Below, piece by piece: positions 19,207-28,032 of a stretch of DNA of 64,000 nt. Location of the stretch: positions 1,364,001 to 1,428,000 of the forward strand of contig CANLSF010000001.1 in the NCBI GenBank assembly GCA_947493695.1. Reading direction: 5' to 3'. The DNA comes from an uncultured Kiloniellaceae bacterium (GTDB lineage: Bacteria > Pseudomonadota > Alphaproteobacteria > Kiloniellales > Kiloniellaceae). The position numbers and the translations under genes are program-made. Below the pieces are notes generated by a model. It saw nothing but the letters and a program-made list of their open reading frames with translations, had not been told where the DNA came from and did no database searches. Each line of letters starts with the position of its first letter. The stretch's first letter is position 1.

Positions 19207-20337
19207 CTAGGCCGCAAGGCTCGTCTTGAGCAGGGTTTCAACCCTGTCCAGGTCCACATCGCGTTCCAGGAAAGCTTCGCCGATGGCGCGGGCCAGCACG
19301 AAAGTGATGCGGCCGTCTGCGACTTTTTTATCGCGCATCATGTGCGACACCAGGGTCGCGCTGTTCCAGCCTGCTCCGGTGCGCGCGTTGCCGCCTATGG
19401 CCGTCAGTTCAACGGGCAGGCCGCAGGCCTGAAGGTGCTTGCGGACCCGTGTGGCATCCTCCGCCGGGCAAAAGCCCATCTGCACCGAAAGGTCGAAGGC
19501 CATCACCATGCCCAGTGCCACAGCCTCGCCGTGAATGAGTCCCCCGCCGTAGCCGGCTTCAGCCTCGAAAGCGTGCCCGAAGGTGTGCCCGAGGTTCAGC
19601 AGCGCCCGCAAGCCGGCTTCGCGTTCGTCCTGTGCGACGATGGCTGCTTTTGCGCGGCAGCTGACCATCACGGCCTCACGCCGGAGGTCCCGGTCGCCTG
19701 CAATCAGGGCCGGGCCGTTTTCTTCCAGCCAGGCGAAAAACGTGGGGTCGTTGATCAGGCCGTATTTGACGACCTCGGCGTAACCCGCGAGGAATTCGCG
19801 CTGGGGCAGGGTTTCCAGAGTGTCCATATCCGCCAGCACCATTCGGGGCTGATGGAAGCTGCCGACCAGATTCTTGCCGCGTGCCGTATTGATACCCGTC
19901 TTGCCGCCGACCGAACTGTCCACCTGTGCCAGCAGCGTCGTGGGAATTTGAATGAAGTCGAGGCCGCGCAGGGTCACGGCTGCCGCGAAGCCGGTCAGAT
20001 CGCCGATCACGCCGCCGCCCAGCGCGATCAGGGTTGTGCCCCGCTCGATCCCGGCAGAGAGCAATTGGTCGATGACCTCTTCCAGCTTGGCAAAGGATTT
20101 GGTCTGTTCGCCCGCGGGCAAGACCAGCTTGCGATGCGCGATGCCCGCCGATGCCAGGGAGGCCTCCAGCTTTGCCAGGTGTTTTGCAGCCACGTTTTCG
20201 TCGGTGATAACGACAACTGACTTCTGCCGTAAAACCGGCGCGATCAGGGCACCCGTCTGGCCGATCAGGCCACTTCCCACCTTGATGTCATACGCCCTGT
20301 CGCCGAGCGAGACCTCCAGCGTGTCTATCGATGTCAT
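19207..20337 (-). CDS. aroB: 3-dehydroquinate synthase
   Basis: 376 residues, usual AroB length. Conserved elements: LPAGEQTKSF, the NAD-binding GGGVIGDLTGF, QIPTTLLAQVDSSVGGKTGIN, and the zinc ligands in NLGHTFGHAFE and LIHGEAVALGM. It converts DAHP to 3-dehydroquinate, step two of the shikimate pathway. It begins 5 nt after the aroK stop, so the two are cotranscribed and probably translationally coupled. Confidence 0.98.
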   Translation of the reverse strand: MTSIDTLEVSLGDRAYDIKVGSGLIGQTGALIAPVLRQKSVVVITDENVAAKHLAKLEASLASAGIAHRKLVLPAGEQTKSFAKLEEVIDQLLSAGIERGTTLIALGGGVIGDLTGFAAAVTLRGLDFIQIPTTLLAQVDSSVGGKTGINTARGKNLVGSFHQPRMVLADMDTLETLPQREFLAGYAEVVKYGLINDPTFFAWLEENGPALIAGDRDLRREAVMVSCRAKAAIVAQDEREAGLRALLNLGHTFGHAFEAEAGYGGGLIHGEAVALGMVMAFDLSVQMGFCPAEDATRVRKHLQACGLPVELTAIGGNARTGAGWNSATLVSHMMRDKKVADGRITFVLARAIGEAFLERDVDLDRVETLLKTSLAA

Positions 20338-20342
20338 GTCTG

Positions 20343-20984
20343 TTATTTCCCGGCCTTCATCGCCGTTTGGTCGTTCGTGACGTTCGCGTCTGCCGAGGGC
20401 TTCGCGAAATGAGCGGTAATGGCGTCGAGCGCGCGCTGAACGGTGGTCTCCACCGGACCGTCGAGGGAATCGATCACGATGTCGGCCTCGCCGTATATCG
20501 GATAGCGCTTATCGATCAGATCACCCAGGATCTGTCTGGGGTTGCCCTGGTTAAGCAGAGGGCGGTGATTTCTTCGGCTCGTACGCTTGACCAGCAGATC
20601 CAGATCCGCGCGCAGCCAAAGCGAGGTCCCATGCCTGCGGATGGTTTCGCGGGTTCGCGGATCCATGAAGGCGCCGCCCCCGGTTGCCAGGATCTGTACC
20701 TGATCGTCCAGCAGCCGCTCGATGACCTTGCGCTCGCCGTCGCGGAAGGCGGCTTCGCCGTGGCGCTCGAAGATCTCCTGAACCGTGCAGCCCGCCGCGG
20801 CCTCGATTTCCGTGTCGGCATCGACAAAGGGCAAACCTAGGGATTCCGACAGGCGCCGCCCGATGCAGCTTTTTCCGGCCCCCATCAGTCCCACCAGAAC
20901 CAAAGCCTTCGGCAGGGGCTGCAAGGCCGCCTTGTCCTTGAGCTCATGCTTCTGCCGTACCGGGGTAGAAATCTCTGTCTTCAC
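20343..20984 (-). CDS. aroK: Shikimate kinase
   Basis: 213 residues. Walker A GLMGAGKS (32-39), substrate-binding Asp in FVDADTEIE, R81 in EAAFRDGE, and the GGGAF motif (102-106) that contacts shikimate. It phosphorylates shikimate at the 3-OH using ATP. The ~25-residue N-terminal extension is longer than in E. coli AroK. First gene of the aroK-aroB-CorC-like operon. Confidence 0.97.
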   Translation of the reverse strand: MKTEISTPVRQKHELKDKAALQPLPKALVLVGLMGAGKSCIGRRLSESLGLPFVDADTEIEAAAGCTVQEIFERHGEAAFRDGERKVIERLLDDQVQILATGGGAFMDPRTRETIRRHGTSLWLRADLDLLVKRTSRRNHRPLLNQGNPRQILGDLIDKRYPIYGEADIVIDSLDGPVETTVQRALDAITAHFAKPSADANVTNDQTAMKAGK

Positions 20985-21465
20985 GTCTTCCGACCGTCTG
21001 CTTGCGGCATCAATTCAAACTGTTGGTTGGCGATTCCGCGCCGCCGACAGTATGTCGGGTCACAGATCGTAAATCACGCCTTAACCCTGGCGAAGTGATA
21101 ACCGGCTTCCATCTGTTTCCTGTCACTCTGTGAAATCGACCAGATGCCAAGAAAACTGCCGTAAATTCGCCATACTCCAAAGTTATGGTCATTTCGGCTA
21201 AGCGATGCAAGCTTCGCGCGCTCTATCCCTTTGTTCCCCTGTGACCTCAGGCGGATCTCCGTGCTGGAATCCAGGCATGGGGCTCGGCGAAATGCGCGAT
21301 CCTTGCGGATCGCTGACAGATCGATAGAATCGCGGGGGTATGAAGAGGGTAGAACGCTGATCTATTCCATCAAATATGACCGCGAGCGGCGATCCGCTCT
21401 TTTCGAGAGAGTCCAAGCATGCCACTGTTCTTTTTTCTTCGAATCCAGAGTTCGCAGTTTCGCCC
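20985..21465. other. 481-nt divergent intergenic region between aroK and the small membrane gene
   Basis: No convincing gene. Open frames here overlap both strands without family matches. One clear feature is a perfect 7-bp hairpin (GCGATCC, TTGC loop, GGATCGC) at 21296-21313. It should hold the promoters of the aroK operon and of the 21466 gene. Confidence 0.4.
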
Positions 21466-21606
21466 ATGAGAAGAGCCAGCCTAATCCTCGTCGTCCTGCT
21501 GTTCGGTTTGGTCGGCGCGGGCGCCCTGTTCCTGACCACATGGGACATTCCGGCACCCTCAGCCCCTGTCGAAAAAGTCATTTCCAATGAGCGCTTTCCA
21601 CGCTGA
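21466..21606 (+). CDS. Small conserved single-pass membrane protein
   Basis: 46 residues: MRRASLILVVLLFGLVGAGA (signal-anchor) then TWDIPAP, a Pro-rich stretch and VEKVISNERFPR. The frame is open 30 codons further upstream, but this ATG gives a standard N-in signal-anchor. Small proteins ending in WDIPAPxxxVEKV...RFP occur upstream of the same large exported protein in other alphaproteobacteria as far as I recall, so I take it as real. It overlaps the next gene by 20 nt, implying translational coupling and a shared role at the inner membrane. Confidence 0.7.
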   Translation: MRRASLILVVLLFGLVGAGALFLTTWDIPAPSAPVEKVISNERFPR

Positions 21607-23767
21607 CCGGCCGCTGTCGCGGCCCGCGCCGTCCCCTGCACTGATCCAGGCACCTGACCGGATCTCAGCAGCGGGCCGCTGCGCCGCGCTTGCCGCATCG
21701 ATGGTGATTGGCCTGAACCTCTGGACGCTTCCTGCATCGGCCCAGCAGGAGACACCGGGAAGTCCCGTACGCCTCGCGCCACCTGTTTCTCTGGTCCCCG
21801 GGCAGAAGCCTGGGGCGAATGCACCGAGTGTGCCCTCGTCGGAGACAATCAGAAGTCTCTCGGTCAAACAGCCCGGCAGTCAGCCTGCGCCACAGCGCAA
21901 GAAGGGCATCGAGATCGATTCCCTGTCCGATGTCGACCCCAACTCCATCGGCGCGATTGATTCGGGTCGTGGCGGCCTGGGTGCCGATCTCTGGCGCGGC
22001 AGCGAGCGGGCGACCATAGCCGGCCTTCTGCAGCGCGCGCCGAAAGGCGTGGCTTCGCCGGCTCTGCGCGATCTTCTGCGCCGCACTCTGTTGTCGGTGG
22101 CCAATCCCCCTGCCGAGGGATCCTCTTCAGCAGTGTTGGCGGATCTGGCCGCTGGCGGTGCACTTGGTTTTGCGTCTGGCGGCTCCAAGAATGAATCCGC
22201 GCCGGGCTTTCTTTCCCTGCGTGCGGAAGCGCTCGCTGCATTGGGCGAGTCCGAAGCGTTGAAAGACCTGCTGGCCGTGGTTCCCAGTCGCGATGTCGAC
22301 GAGGTTATTTCGCGGGTCCAGGTCGAAACCCTGATCCTGCTGCAGGACGACGTGACCGCCTGCGCCATCGTGCGTGATGCCGTAGTGTCCTATCCCGCCG
22401 ATCCCTTCTGGCCCAAGGCGCTGATGTATTGTCAGATCGTCCAGGGCGATTTGAATGGTGCGATCCTGGGACTGGATCTTCTGCGCGAGGGCGGTGACGA
22501 GGATGCCACCTTCTTCTCCCTGGTCGAAAGCGCTGAAGCGGCGCAAGCCGGGGCGGTAAACGACGTGATCGCGGCGGAGCCCACACCCCTGCATATGAGT
22601 CTGGCGCGCGCGACCAATCAGCGGGTCATTCCCGAAGACATCACGGCGGCACAGCCAACGGTTCTGGCCGCGATTGCGGCTTCCAGTGTCTATGGACTGC
22701 CGGAACGGGCTGCTGCTGCAGAGCAGGCTGTGCGCCTGGGCAGCTTTCCAGCCACCGGGCTGGGTGAAATCTACAACGCCTTCACCTTCGGTCCGGACGA
22801 ACTCTATGCACCGATTGAAGCCGCGTCGCTGCTTGAGGGCGCCAGAGCACGCGCCCTTCTCTATCAGGCCTCGGTTCAGCAGGCACTGCCGGCTGCCCGC
22901 GCCGAACTCCTCAGTGAGGCATTCGCGCGGATGCGCAAGGACGGTCTGACATCGGTCGGCAACAAGCTGTTGCTGCCCCTCCTGACCGATATCGAGCCAA
23001 GCCGTGAGCTGGTGTGGTTTGCCGAGACAGCGGGACGTGCCCTCTATCTCGCGGGCCGCACGGAGCAGGCCGATGCCTGGGCGACGGAGGCCGACCGGCT
23101 TGCAGCGGTGAACCCTCAGGCCAGGGGCGCTGCCCTCGGGCTCTGGCCTTACCGGCGCATGTCCAGCGCGCCAGCAGGCGTTGCAGGTCGGACCGGGGCC
23201 GAACTTACCGGCCTTGAGGCGACCAAACGAGGCGCAACCAGGATCGCGGCAACGCAACCCAACGCGGTCGGGCTGGCGGTGTCAGCGAATGGCTCTGTGA
23301 AAGACATCAGCTTCGCCGACTGGATATCGCAGCGCGCGCGCTATCTGCGCGATCTGGAAGAATCAACCGGAAGCGATGTTGCCGATGCCTTGACTGAAGA
23401 CAGCCCGGGTCTTTCTGCGCGTCAGGTGATCCTGTTGCGCGCAGTTCTCGGGGCGCTCGGGGAAAACGACAGCCCTTCATGGTCCGCGTTTGCTCTCTTC
23501 AATGCCGCGCAGAGCGATATTGACGGCAGCCAGGCTGAAAGCGCGTCAGGCACTGATCCTCTGCTGCTTCTGGCTCTTGAGCAGGCCAGCCGCGCGAACC
23601 GCAAGGGCGAGACTATTCTGCTGGCAACCCTGCTTGCGGGAGATCCCTCTGCCACCCATCGTGACACCCTGGCGATCGTCACGGCCCTCTCTGGCCTCCA
23701 GCGCCTCGGCCTGAGCCGCGAAGCGCGCGCCCTGGCCATGGAAGCCGCCGAAAGCAACGGACTCTAG
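21587..23767 (+). CDS. Large exported helical-repeat protein, function unknown
   Basis: 726 residues. An internal hydrophobic segment (about 32-50, CAALAASMVIGLNLWTLPA) ending SAQQ looks like a signal peptide preceded by a long N-region. A Pro-rich spacer (55-105) follows, then mostly alpha-helical Ala/Leu/Glu-rich sequence reminiscent of TPR-like solenoids (for example ALGESEALKDLLAVVP, AAAAEQAVRLGSF). I do not recognise an enzyme motif. Overlap with the preceding 46-residue membrane protein and 3-nt spacing to xerD suggest one transcription unit. Probably periplasmic. Confidence 0.8.
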   Translation: MSAFHADRPLSRPAPSPALIQAPDRISAAGRCAALAASMVIGLNLWTLPASAQQETPGSPVRLAPPVSLVPGQKPGANAPSVPSSETIRSLSVKQPGSQPAPQRKKGIEIDSLSDVDPNSIGAIDSGRGGLGADLWRGSERATIAGLLQRAPKGVASPALRDLLRRTLLSVANPPAEGSSSAVLADLAAGGALGFASGGSKNESAPGFLSLRAEALAALGESEALKDLLAVVPSRDVDEVISRVQVETLILLQDDVTACAIVRDAVVSYPADPFWPKALMYCQIVQGDLNGAILGLDLLREGGDEDATFFSLVESAEAAQAGAVNDVIAAEPTPLHMSLARATNQRVIPEDITAAQPTVLAAIAASSVYGLPERAAAAEQAVRLGSFPATGLGEIYNAFTFGPDELYAPIEAASLLEGARARALLYQASVQQALPAARAELLSEAFARMRKDGLTSVGNKLLLPLLTDIEPSRELVWFAETAGRALYLAGRTEQADAWATEADRLAAVNPQARGAALGLWPYRRMSSAPAGVAGRTGAELTGLEATKRGATRIAATQPNAVGLAVSANGSVKDISFADWISQRARYLRDLEESTGSDVADALTEDSPGLSARQVILLRAVLGALGENDSPSWSAFALFNAAQSDIDGSQAESASGTDPLLLLALEQASRANRKGETILLATLLAGDPSATHRDTLAIVTALSGLQRLGLSREARALAMEAAESNGL

Positions 23768-23770
23768 GCG

Positions 23771-24739
23771 GTGGGAAAGGCGGTCTCCGCCGGTCTCTCT
23801 GCCGGCAGCGATGCCTTTCTGGAAATGCTTGCGGCTGAGCGGGGGGCTGCGGCCAACACCCTGGACGCCTACCGGCGTGACCTTGAACATTGCGAGGAGT
23901 TCCTCTCCGGACGTCGCCGTAACCTCGGCGATGCGGAGACAGATGATCTGCGCGCCTACCTGCGCTTTCTAACGGCCAGCGGAATGGCGCCACGTACCGC
24001 GGCCCGGCGGCTTTCCGCGCTGCGCCAGTTCTATCGCTTTCTTTACGAAGACCGCCTGCGCGCGGACGACCCCACCACCGGTCTGGAAAGTCCGCGCCAG
24101 GGACAGCCGCTCCCCAAGATTCTCAGTGAAGCCGAGGTCGAAAGGCTGTTGGAGGCCGCGCGCGCAGATTCCTCCCCCGAAGGAACGCGGCTGACAACCC
24201 TGCTGGAACTGCTCTACGCCACCGGCCTGCGGGTCTCCGAGCTGGTTTCTCTGCCGCTCTCGGCGACTGCCCGTGATCCACGTGTACTGCTGGTCCAGGG
24301 CAAAGGCGGGCGCGAGCGGCTGGTGCCCCTGAGTGTCCCGGCCCGCGAAGCCTTGTCTACATACCGCGAGATCCGGACCAGCTTTCTCATGAGCAAGCTG
24401 GCGGCCAAACGCGCCGGGGGCGCGAAAGTGCGGCCGCCTGAATCCCCCTGGCTTTTTCCCTCGCGAGGCAAGAGCGGACATCTGACGCGCCACCGGGTCG
24501 GCCAGTTGCTGAAGGACCTGGCCATCGCCGCCGGGATCGATCCGGCGAAGGTCTCGCCCCATGTCATGCGGCACGCCTTCGCCAGCCATCTGCTGGATCA
24601 TGGCGCCGATTTGCGAGCGGTTCAGAAGATGCTCGGCCATGCGGATATCTCCACCACGCAGATCTATACCCATGTCCTCACGGAACGCATGAAGAGCTTG
24701 GTTCTCAATCACCACCCGCTTTCCGCCAAGACGCGCTGA
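23771..24739 (+). CDS. xerD: Site-specific tyrosine recombinase XerD
   Basis: 322 residues, GTG start 3 nt after the previous stop. The N-terminal core-binding domain (about 10-100) has DAYRRDLEHCEEFL; the catalytic domain carries R in ATGLRVSEL, K in QGKGGRERLVPL, HxxR in HVMRHAFASHLL, H in LGHADISTTQ and Y in IYTHV. This full set marks an active XerC/D-type recombinase that resolves chromosome dimers at dif with FtsK. XerD rather than XerC is favoured by the neighbourhood; assignment between the two is fairly but not fully secure. Confidence 0.93.
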   Translation: MGKAVSAGLSAGSDAFLEMLAAERGAAANTLDAYRRDLEHCEEFLSGRRRNLGDAETDDLRAYLRFLTASGMAPRTAARRLSALRQFYRFLYEDRLRADDPTTGLESPRQGQPLPKILSEAEVERLLEAARADSSPEGTRLTTLLELLYATGLRVSELVSLPLSATARDPRVLLVQGKGGRERLVPLSVPAREALSTYREIRTSFLMSKLAAKRAGGAKVRPPESPWLFPSRGKSGHLTRHRVGQLLKDLAIAAGIDPAKVSPHVMRHAFASHLLDHGADLRAVQKMLGHADISTTQIYTHVLTERMKSLVLNHHPLSAKTR

Positions 24740-24827
24740 AGGCCTTCCCGCGCGGCCGTTTCCGGTGGTGCGCAAGATTGCGGTTTGATTCGACTTAAGT
24801 AGAAAACGCTGCCTGCAAAAAGCTCTG

Positions 24828-24855
24828 TTGCAGCGCGAAACAATCTGTCTATACT
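24828..24855 (+). promoter_or_regulatory. Candidate sigma-70 promoter for malyl-CoA lyase gene
   Basis: TTGCAG (24828-24833) and TATACT (24850-24855) with a 16-nt spacer, about 145 nt upstream of the start. Confidence 0.5.
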
Positions 24856-24999
24856 GCGCCGCAACATATGCCGGAAATTACCCGGTAGCACTGCGATTGA
24901 GATCATTTCGAACCCGTAATTTCAATACTGGATGTTGCGTAGCACAATCCGGCAGGCCCAACCCGAGCTCTTCAGGCTCCAGATCGAACGAGGAAAATT

Positions 25000-25980
25000 A
25001 TGAGTTTTACTATTGTTGAGCCGGCAACCGCCCGCCTGAACCGCAGTGAGCTGGCCGTTCCGGGCAGCAGTCCCGCATTTTTCGAGAAGGCCGCGAAGTC
25101 TTCTGCGGACGTGATCTTTCTGGATCTGGAAGATGCTGTTGCGCCTGACGACAAGGTTCAGGCCCGTAAAAACATCATCGAGGCTCTGAACGATCTGGAC
25201 TGGGGCGAGAAGACCATGTCCGTTCGGATCAACGGTCTGGATACCCACTATATGTATCGCGATGTGGTGGATCTGATCGAGCAGGGCGGCGAGCGTCTGG
25301 ACATGATCATGATTCCGAAGGTTGGGACTGCCGCCGATGTTTATGCCCTCGACATGCTGGTCACCCAGGCCGAGGACGCCATGAGCCGCAAGAAGAAGAT
25401 CGGCTTCGAGATGATCATCGAGACCGCCCTGGGCATGTCCAACGTAGAAGAGATCGCCGCTGCTTCCTGGCGGAACGAGAGCCTGCACTTCGGTGTTGCC
25501 GACTACGCGGCATCGACCAAGGCCCGCACCACCGTCATCGGCGGCCCCAACGCCAACTATGGTGTGTTGACCGACAAAGACGGTGATGCACCCCGCGACT
25601 ATCACTGGGGTGATATGTGGCACTATGCCGTATCGCGCATGGTGGTGGCTGCTCGTGCGCACGGTCTGCGCCCGATTGACGGGCCTTTCGGCGACTTCTC
25701 CGATCCGGACGGTTTCAAGGCGCAGGCTTATCGGGCTGCAGTGCTCGGCTGTGAGGGTAAGTGGGCGATCCACCCCAGCCAGATCGACATTGCCAACGAG
25801 GTCAATTCGCCCTCCGAAAAAGAAGTCACCCAGGCTCAGCGTATCCTGCAGGCCATGGAGCAGGCTCAGGCCGAAGGTAAGGGCGCCGTCTCCCTTGATG
25901 GCCGTCTGATCGACATTGCCTCGATCAAGCAGGCCGAAGTGATGGTCAAAAAAGCCGAGCAGATTGCCGCTGCGGGATAA
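25000..25980 (+). CDS. mcl1: L-malyl-CoA / beta-methylmalyl-CoA lyase (HpcH/HpaI-CitE family)
   Basis: 326 residues. The sequence follows Rhodobacter Mcl1 closely: NRSELAVPGSSPAFFEKAA, VIFLDLEDAVAPDDK (metal-binding acid residues), MSVRINGLDTHYMYRDVVDL, IMIPKVG, HFGVADYAAS, PIDGPFGDFSDPDGF, KWAIHPSQIDIANEV and DIASIKQAEV. Mcl1 reversibly cleaves malyl-CoA and beta-methylmalyl-CoA to glyoxylate plus acetyl- or propionyl-CoA in the ethylmalonyl-CoA, serine-cycle or related routes. It is monocistronic, with its own promoter and terminator. Which pathway it serves here cannot be told from the window. Confidence 0.92.
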   Translation: MSFTIVEPATARLNRSELAVPGSSPAFFEKAAKSSADVIFLDLEDAVAPDDKVQARKNIIEALNDLDWGEKTMSVRINGLDTHYMYRDVVDLIEQGGERLDMIMIPKVGTAADVYALDMLVTQAEDAMSRKKKIGFEMIIETALGMSNVEEIAAASWRNESLHFGVADYAASTKARTTVIGGPNANYGVLTDKDGDAPRDYHWGDMWHYAVSRMVVAARAHGLRPIDGPFGDFSDPDGFKAQAYRAAVLGCEGKWAIHPSQIDIANEVNSPSEKEVTQAQRILQAMEQAQAEGKGAVSLDGRLIDIASIKQAEVMVKKAEQIAAAG

Positions 25981-26012
25981 TACCCACAGCAGAGGCGAAA
26001 GAGCTGAATGCG

Positions 26013-26043
26013 AAAGGCCCTGCCGATAGGCGGGGCCTTTTTT
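26013..26043 (+). terminator. Rho-independent terminator after malyl-CoA lyase
   Basis: AAAGGCCC-TGCC / GGCG-GGGCCTTT stem with a GATA loop followed by T residues. Confidence 0.9.
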
Positions 26044-26255
26044 GCTGCGAAAGTGGTTCCTTTGAGATCACGTTTGATGCTGTTTTTGGGATCTGCCTCG
26101 AGGCTTGTATTATGCCCCTTCACGAGCTTCGCCAGCAAAGTGCGCGCCGTCGGCGTGATGTCTTTTCTCAGCTATGCGTGAAAGTCTTGGCAAAAAGAGT
26201 TGGGTCGGCACAAAGTACAGAAATTGCAACCAAAAATTACATTATGCTTTGCTCT

Positions 26256-26281
26256 TGAACAAGAAGATTCATTCTTGTTCA
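26256..26281. repeat. 10-bp perfect inverted repeat in an AT-rich leader region
   Basis: TGAACAAGAA at 26256-26265 and its exact reverse complement at 26272-26281, with a 6-nt spacer. It lies in the 591-nt AT-rich gap between malyl-CoA lyase and the PEP-CTERM gene. It could be an operator or part of an RNA; no T-run follows directly. Confidence 0.45.
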
Positions 26282-26432
26282 GGACGTATCTTTACAGTAA
26301 TTCCACGAAATAATCTGTCGTATTATCTTACAATCTAGTCTGATCGATAAGTTTATTAAAAACAATGTGCTGTGTGTGATTTTCTTTGTAAGAACAGCGC
26401 TTTTCGGGGCAAAAACAGTCGAAAAAATTTAC

Positions 26433-26511
26433 AATTCAACTGAATTCCACACACCAGAAAAAGTTAACGCCTTGCGGTAGAAAGAACTTTCGCTCCGGCA
26501 CAGTTATTGCA
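26433..26511 (+). promoter_or_regulatory. Sigma-54 promoter with upstream palindrome for the PEP-CTERM gene
   Basis: CCGGCACAGTTATTGCA (26495-26511) matches the sigma-54 consensus TGGCAC-N5-TTGCA, with GG at 26497-26498 and GC at 26509-26510 exactly 10 nt apart. The transcript would start about 50 nt before the ATG at 26572. The palindrome AATTCA-AC-TGAATT at 26433-26446, about 50-60 nt upstream, is a possible activator site. In other bacteria PEP-CTERM genes are controlled by RpoN with the PrsK-PrsR two-component system. Confidence 0.65.
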
Positions 26512-26571
26512 CAACCCAGGGTTCTTGCATCCTGGCCGGTTTCGGCCTCATGAATTGGGGGTTCTTTTACT

Positions 26572-27129
26572 ATGCGAAAGCTTTTTACGGCGTTCATTCT
26601 TGCGATGGCGACGCTCTCTGCAACATCGCTCGCGCAGGCGGGTGTTATCACCAATGGATCAGGGCAGGCGACTGCCATCACCGGACTGAAGGTGGCAGGC
26701 GGTTTCTATGATGTTTCTTTCAAGGTTGGGTCATTTGACGATGTTTTCGGCTCAGACCCGACACCCTCGATGATCCCGACCTTTACCGGCGACAACGTCA
26801 CGCCTTTCATGGCTATCGAGGCGATCATCTCGGAATTGAACGCCGCCGCAACACCTTTGGTCGCTGATCAGACCGGCGCAACGGGTAACGTTGTTTTTGT
26901 ACCCTATTTCTTCGAAGCGAATATGTTGGCAGCGATCACTCAGCTCGGGGAACCTTTGCCCTGGACGTCGGGAGGGACCTTTACCGGCGGCAGAAATACG
27001 CCGGGCATTGGCGCGCTCGATTTTGCCTTTGCGGTTTTCACACCGGCCATTCCGGAGCCCGGCACCTTGGCGCTTTTCGGTCTTGGACTTGCCGCTTTCG
27101 GTTTTGCGCGCCGCAAACAGCTCGTCTGA
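26572..27129 (+). CDS. PEP-CTERM sorting-signal protein
   Basis: 185 residues. Signal peptide MRKLFTAFILAMATLSATSLAQA (cleavage about 23/24); small, beta-rich mature part low in Cys; C-terminal tripartite sorting signal IPEPGTLALFGLGL then AFGFARRK, i.e. PEP motif, hydrophobic segment and basic tail. The tail is recognised by an exosortase, which cleaves and anchors the protein at the surface or in exopolysaccharide. The exosortase is not in this window. The sigma-54 promoter upstream fits known PEP-CTERM regulation. A second PEP-CTERM protein lies at 48314. Confidence 0.9.
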   Translation: MRKLFTAFILAMATLSATSLAQAGVITNGSGQATAITGLKVAGGFYDVSFKVGSFDDVFGSDPTPSMIPTFTGDNVTPFMAIEAIISELNAAATPLVADQTGATGNVVFVPYFFEANMLAAITQLGEPLPWTSGGTFTGGRNTPGIGALDFAFAVFTPAIPEPGTLALFGLGLAAFGFARRKQLV

Positions 27130-27227
27130 GCGGGTTCGGGGCTAGCGCGTATCGCATTCGATTGATGCGTCCAGTGAACGCGATATAGATGGGCTCCGTC
27201 TTATGAAGACGGCGGTCCGCTAAGGTG

Positions 27228-27262
27228 AAGAGGGTCTCGTATTTATGCGGGGCCCTTTTCAT
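27228..27262 (+). terminator. Terminator hairpin after the PEP-CTERM gene
   Basis: A 12-bp stem (AAGAGGGTCTCG with CGGGGCCCTTTT, three G-U pairs) around an 8-nt loop, ending in T residues. A smaller perfect hairpin (CCGTCTT-ATG-AAGACGG) precedes it at 27196-27212. Confidence 0.7.
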
Positions 27263-27370
27263 TTTCTGAGACCGCGCGTTTTATTACAGCGCTTCGGCAG
27301 TTGACTTCTGTCAAGAGCTTGGAGGACGGAGGGTGCTACTCTCGCAGGGCTTCATCGGAGGTGCGCAATC

Positions 27371-27889
27371 ATGAGACTGCAATTTCCAACGCTTGTTGCT
27401 ATGGCGATCCTTGCGCTGACGAGCATCAGCCCGGTCGCTTTGGCGCAATCTGCTGACCCACATGAACTCTACGAGCAGCGCTGTTCCGGTTGTCACACCG
27501 ACCACGCCCGTGACTTCGTTCAGGAATCCATCCTGCGCGCGGACGGGAAGCTGATTGGCCGGGACAGCAGTATGGATGTGCGGGCATTTCTTGCACGCGG
27601 CCACGGCAAACTCAGCGCCGCCGAGGTCGAGGTCATGATGACGCATCTGACATCGGTCCTGGATGCGGGGGCTCTGTTTCGCGACAACTGCGTCATCTGT
27701 CACGGTCGCGCCGTGCTTTTTGCGCGCAGCCAGCTTGGCATCAGGAACGAGGTTCTGGTTGGCCGTTACTCGGGTCATGCGGTGGCGGAATTTTTGAAGA
27801 CCCATGGCCGACTGGAGGCAGCCGAAATCGGTGTTGTCGTCGAAGCATTGGCGAGCCAGGTCCCTGGCGATTCCTATCGCCTGAACTGA
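27371..27889 (+). CDS. Exported small di-haem c-type cytochrome-like protein
   Basis: 172 residues with GGAGG 11 nt before the ATG. Signal peptide about 1-26 (ending ALAQS). Two haem-binding motifs: CSGCH (38-42) and CVICH (107-111). Spacing and the RCSGCHTDHARDF context suggest two short class I-like domains, with little Met-ligand sequence after each. It probably carries electrons in the periplasm; the partner is unknown. No oxidase or dehydrogenase gene is adjacent. Confidence 0.85.
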   Translation: MRLQFPTLVAMAILALTSISPVALAQSADPHELYEQRCSGCHTDHARDFVQESILRADGKLIGRDSSMDVRAFLARGHGKLSAAEVEVMMTHLTSVLDAGALFRDNCVICHGRAVLFARSQLGIRNEVLVGRYSGHAVAEFLKTHGRLEAAEIGVVVEALASQVPGDSYRLN

Positions 27890-28032
27890 CCCGCCGTTGT
27901 GTCGGGTCGCAAGGTCACGCACTTTCGTCGGTGGACATTCTGCCTTCGCTGTCAATTCACGCTGCTATCACACCGCGTATGAGATCTTTCAGGCATCGAC
28001 AGTGTTTTTGGATGTCAGAGGGAGATTTCAGT

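Noticed and set aside
22127-23257. 376-codon minus-strand open frame
   Set aside because: Antisense to the large exported protein gene; no ribosome site or family match.
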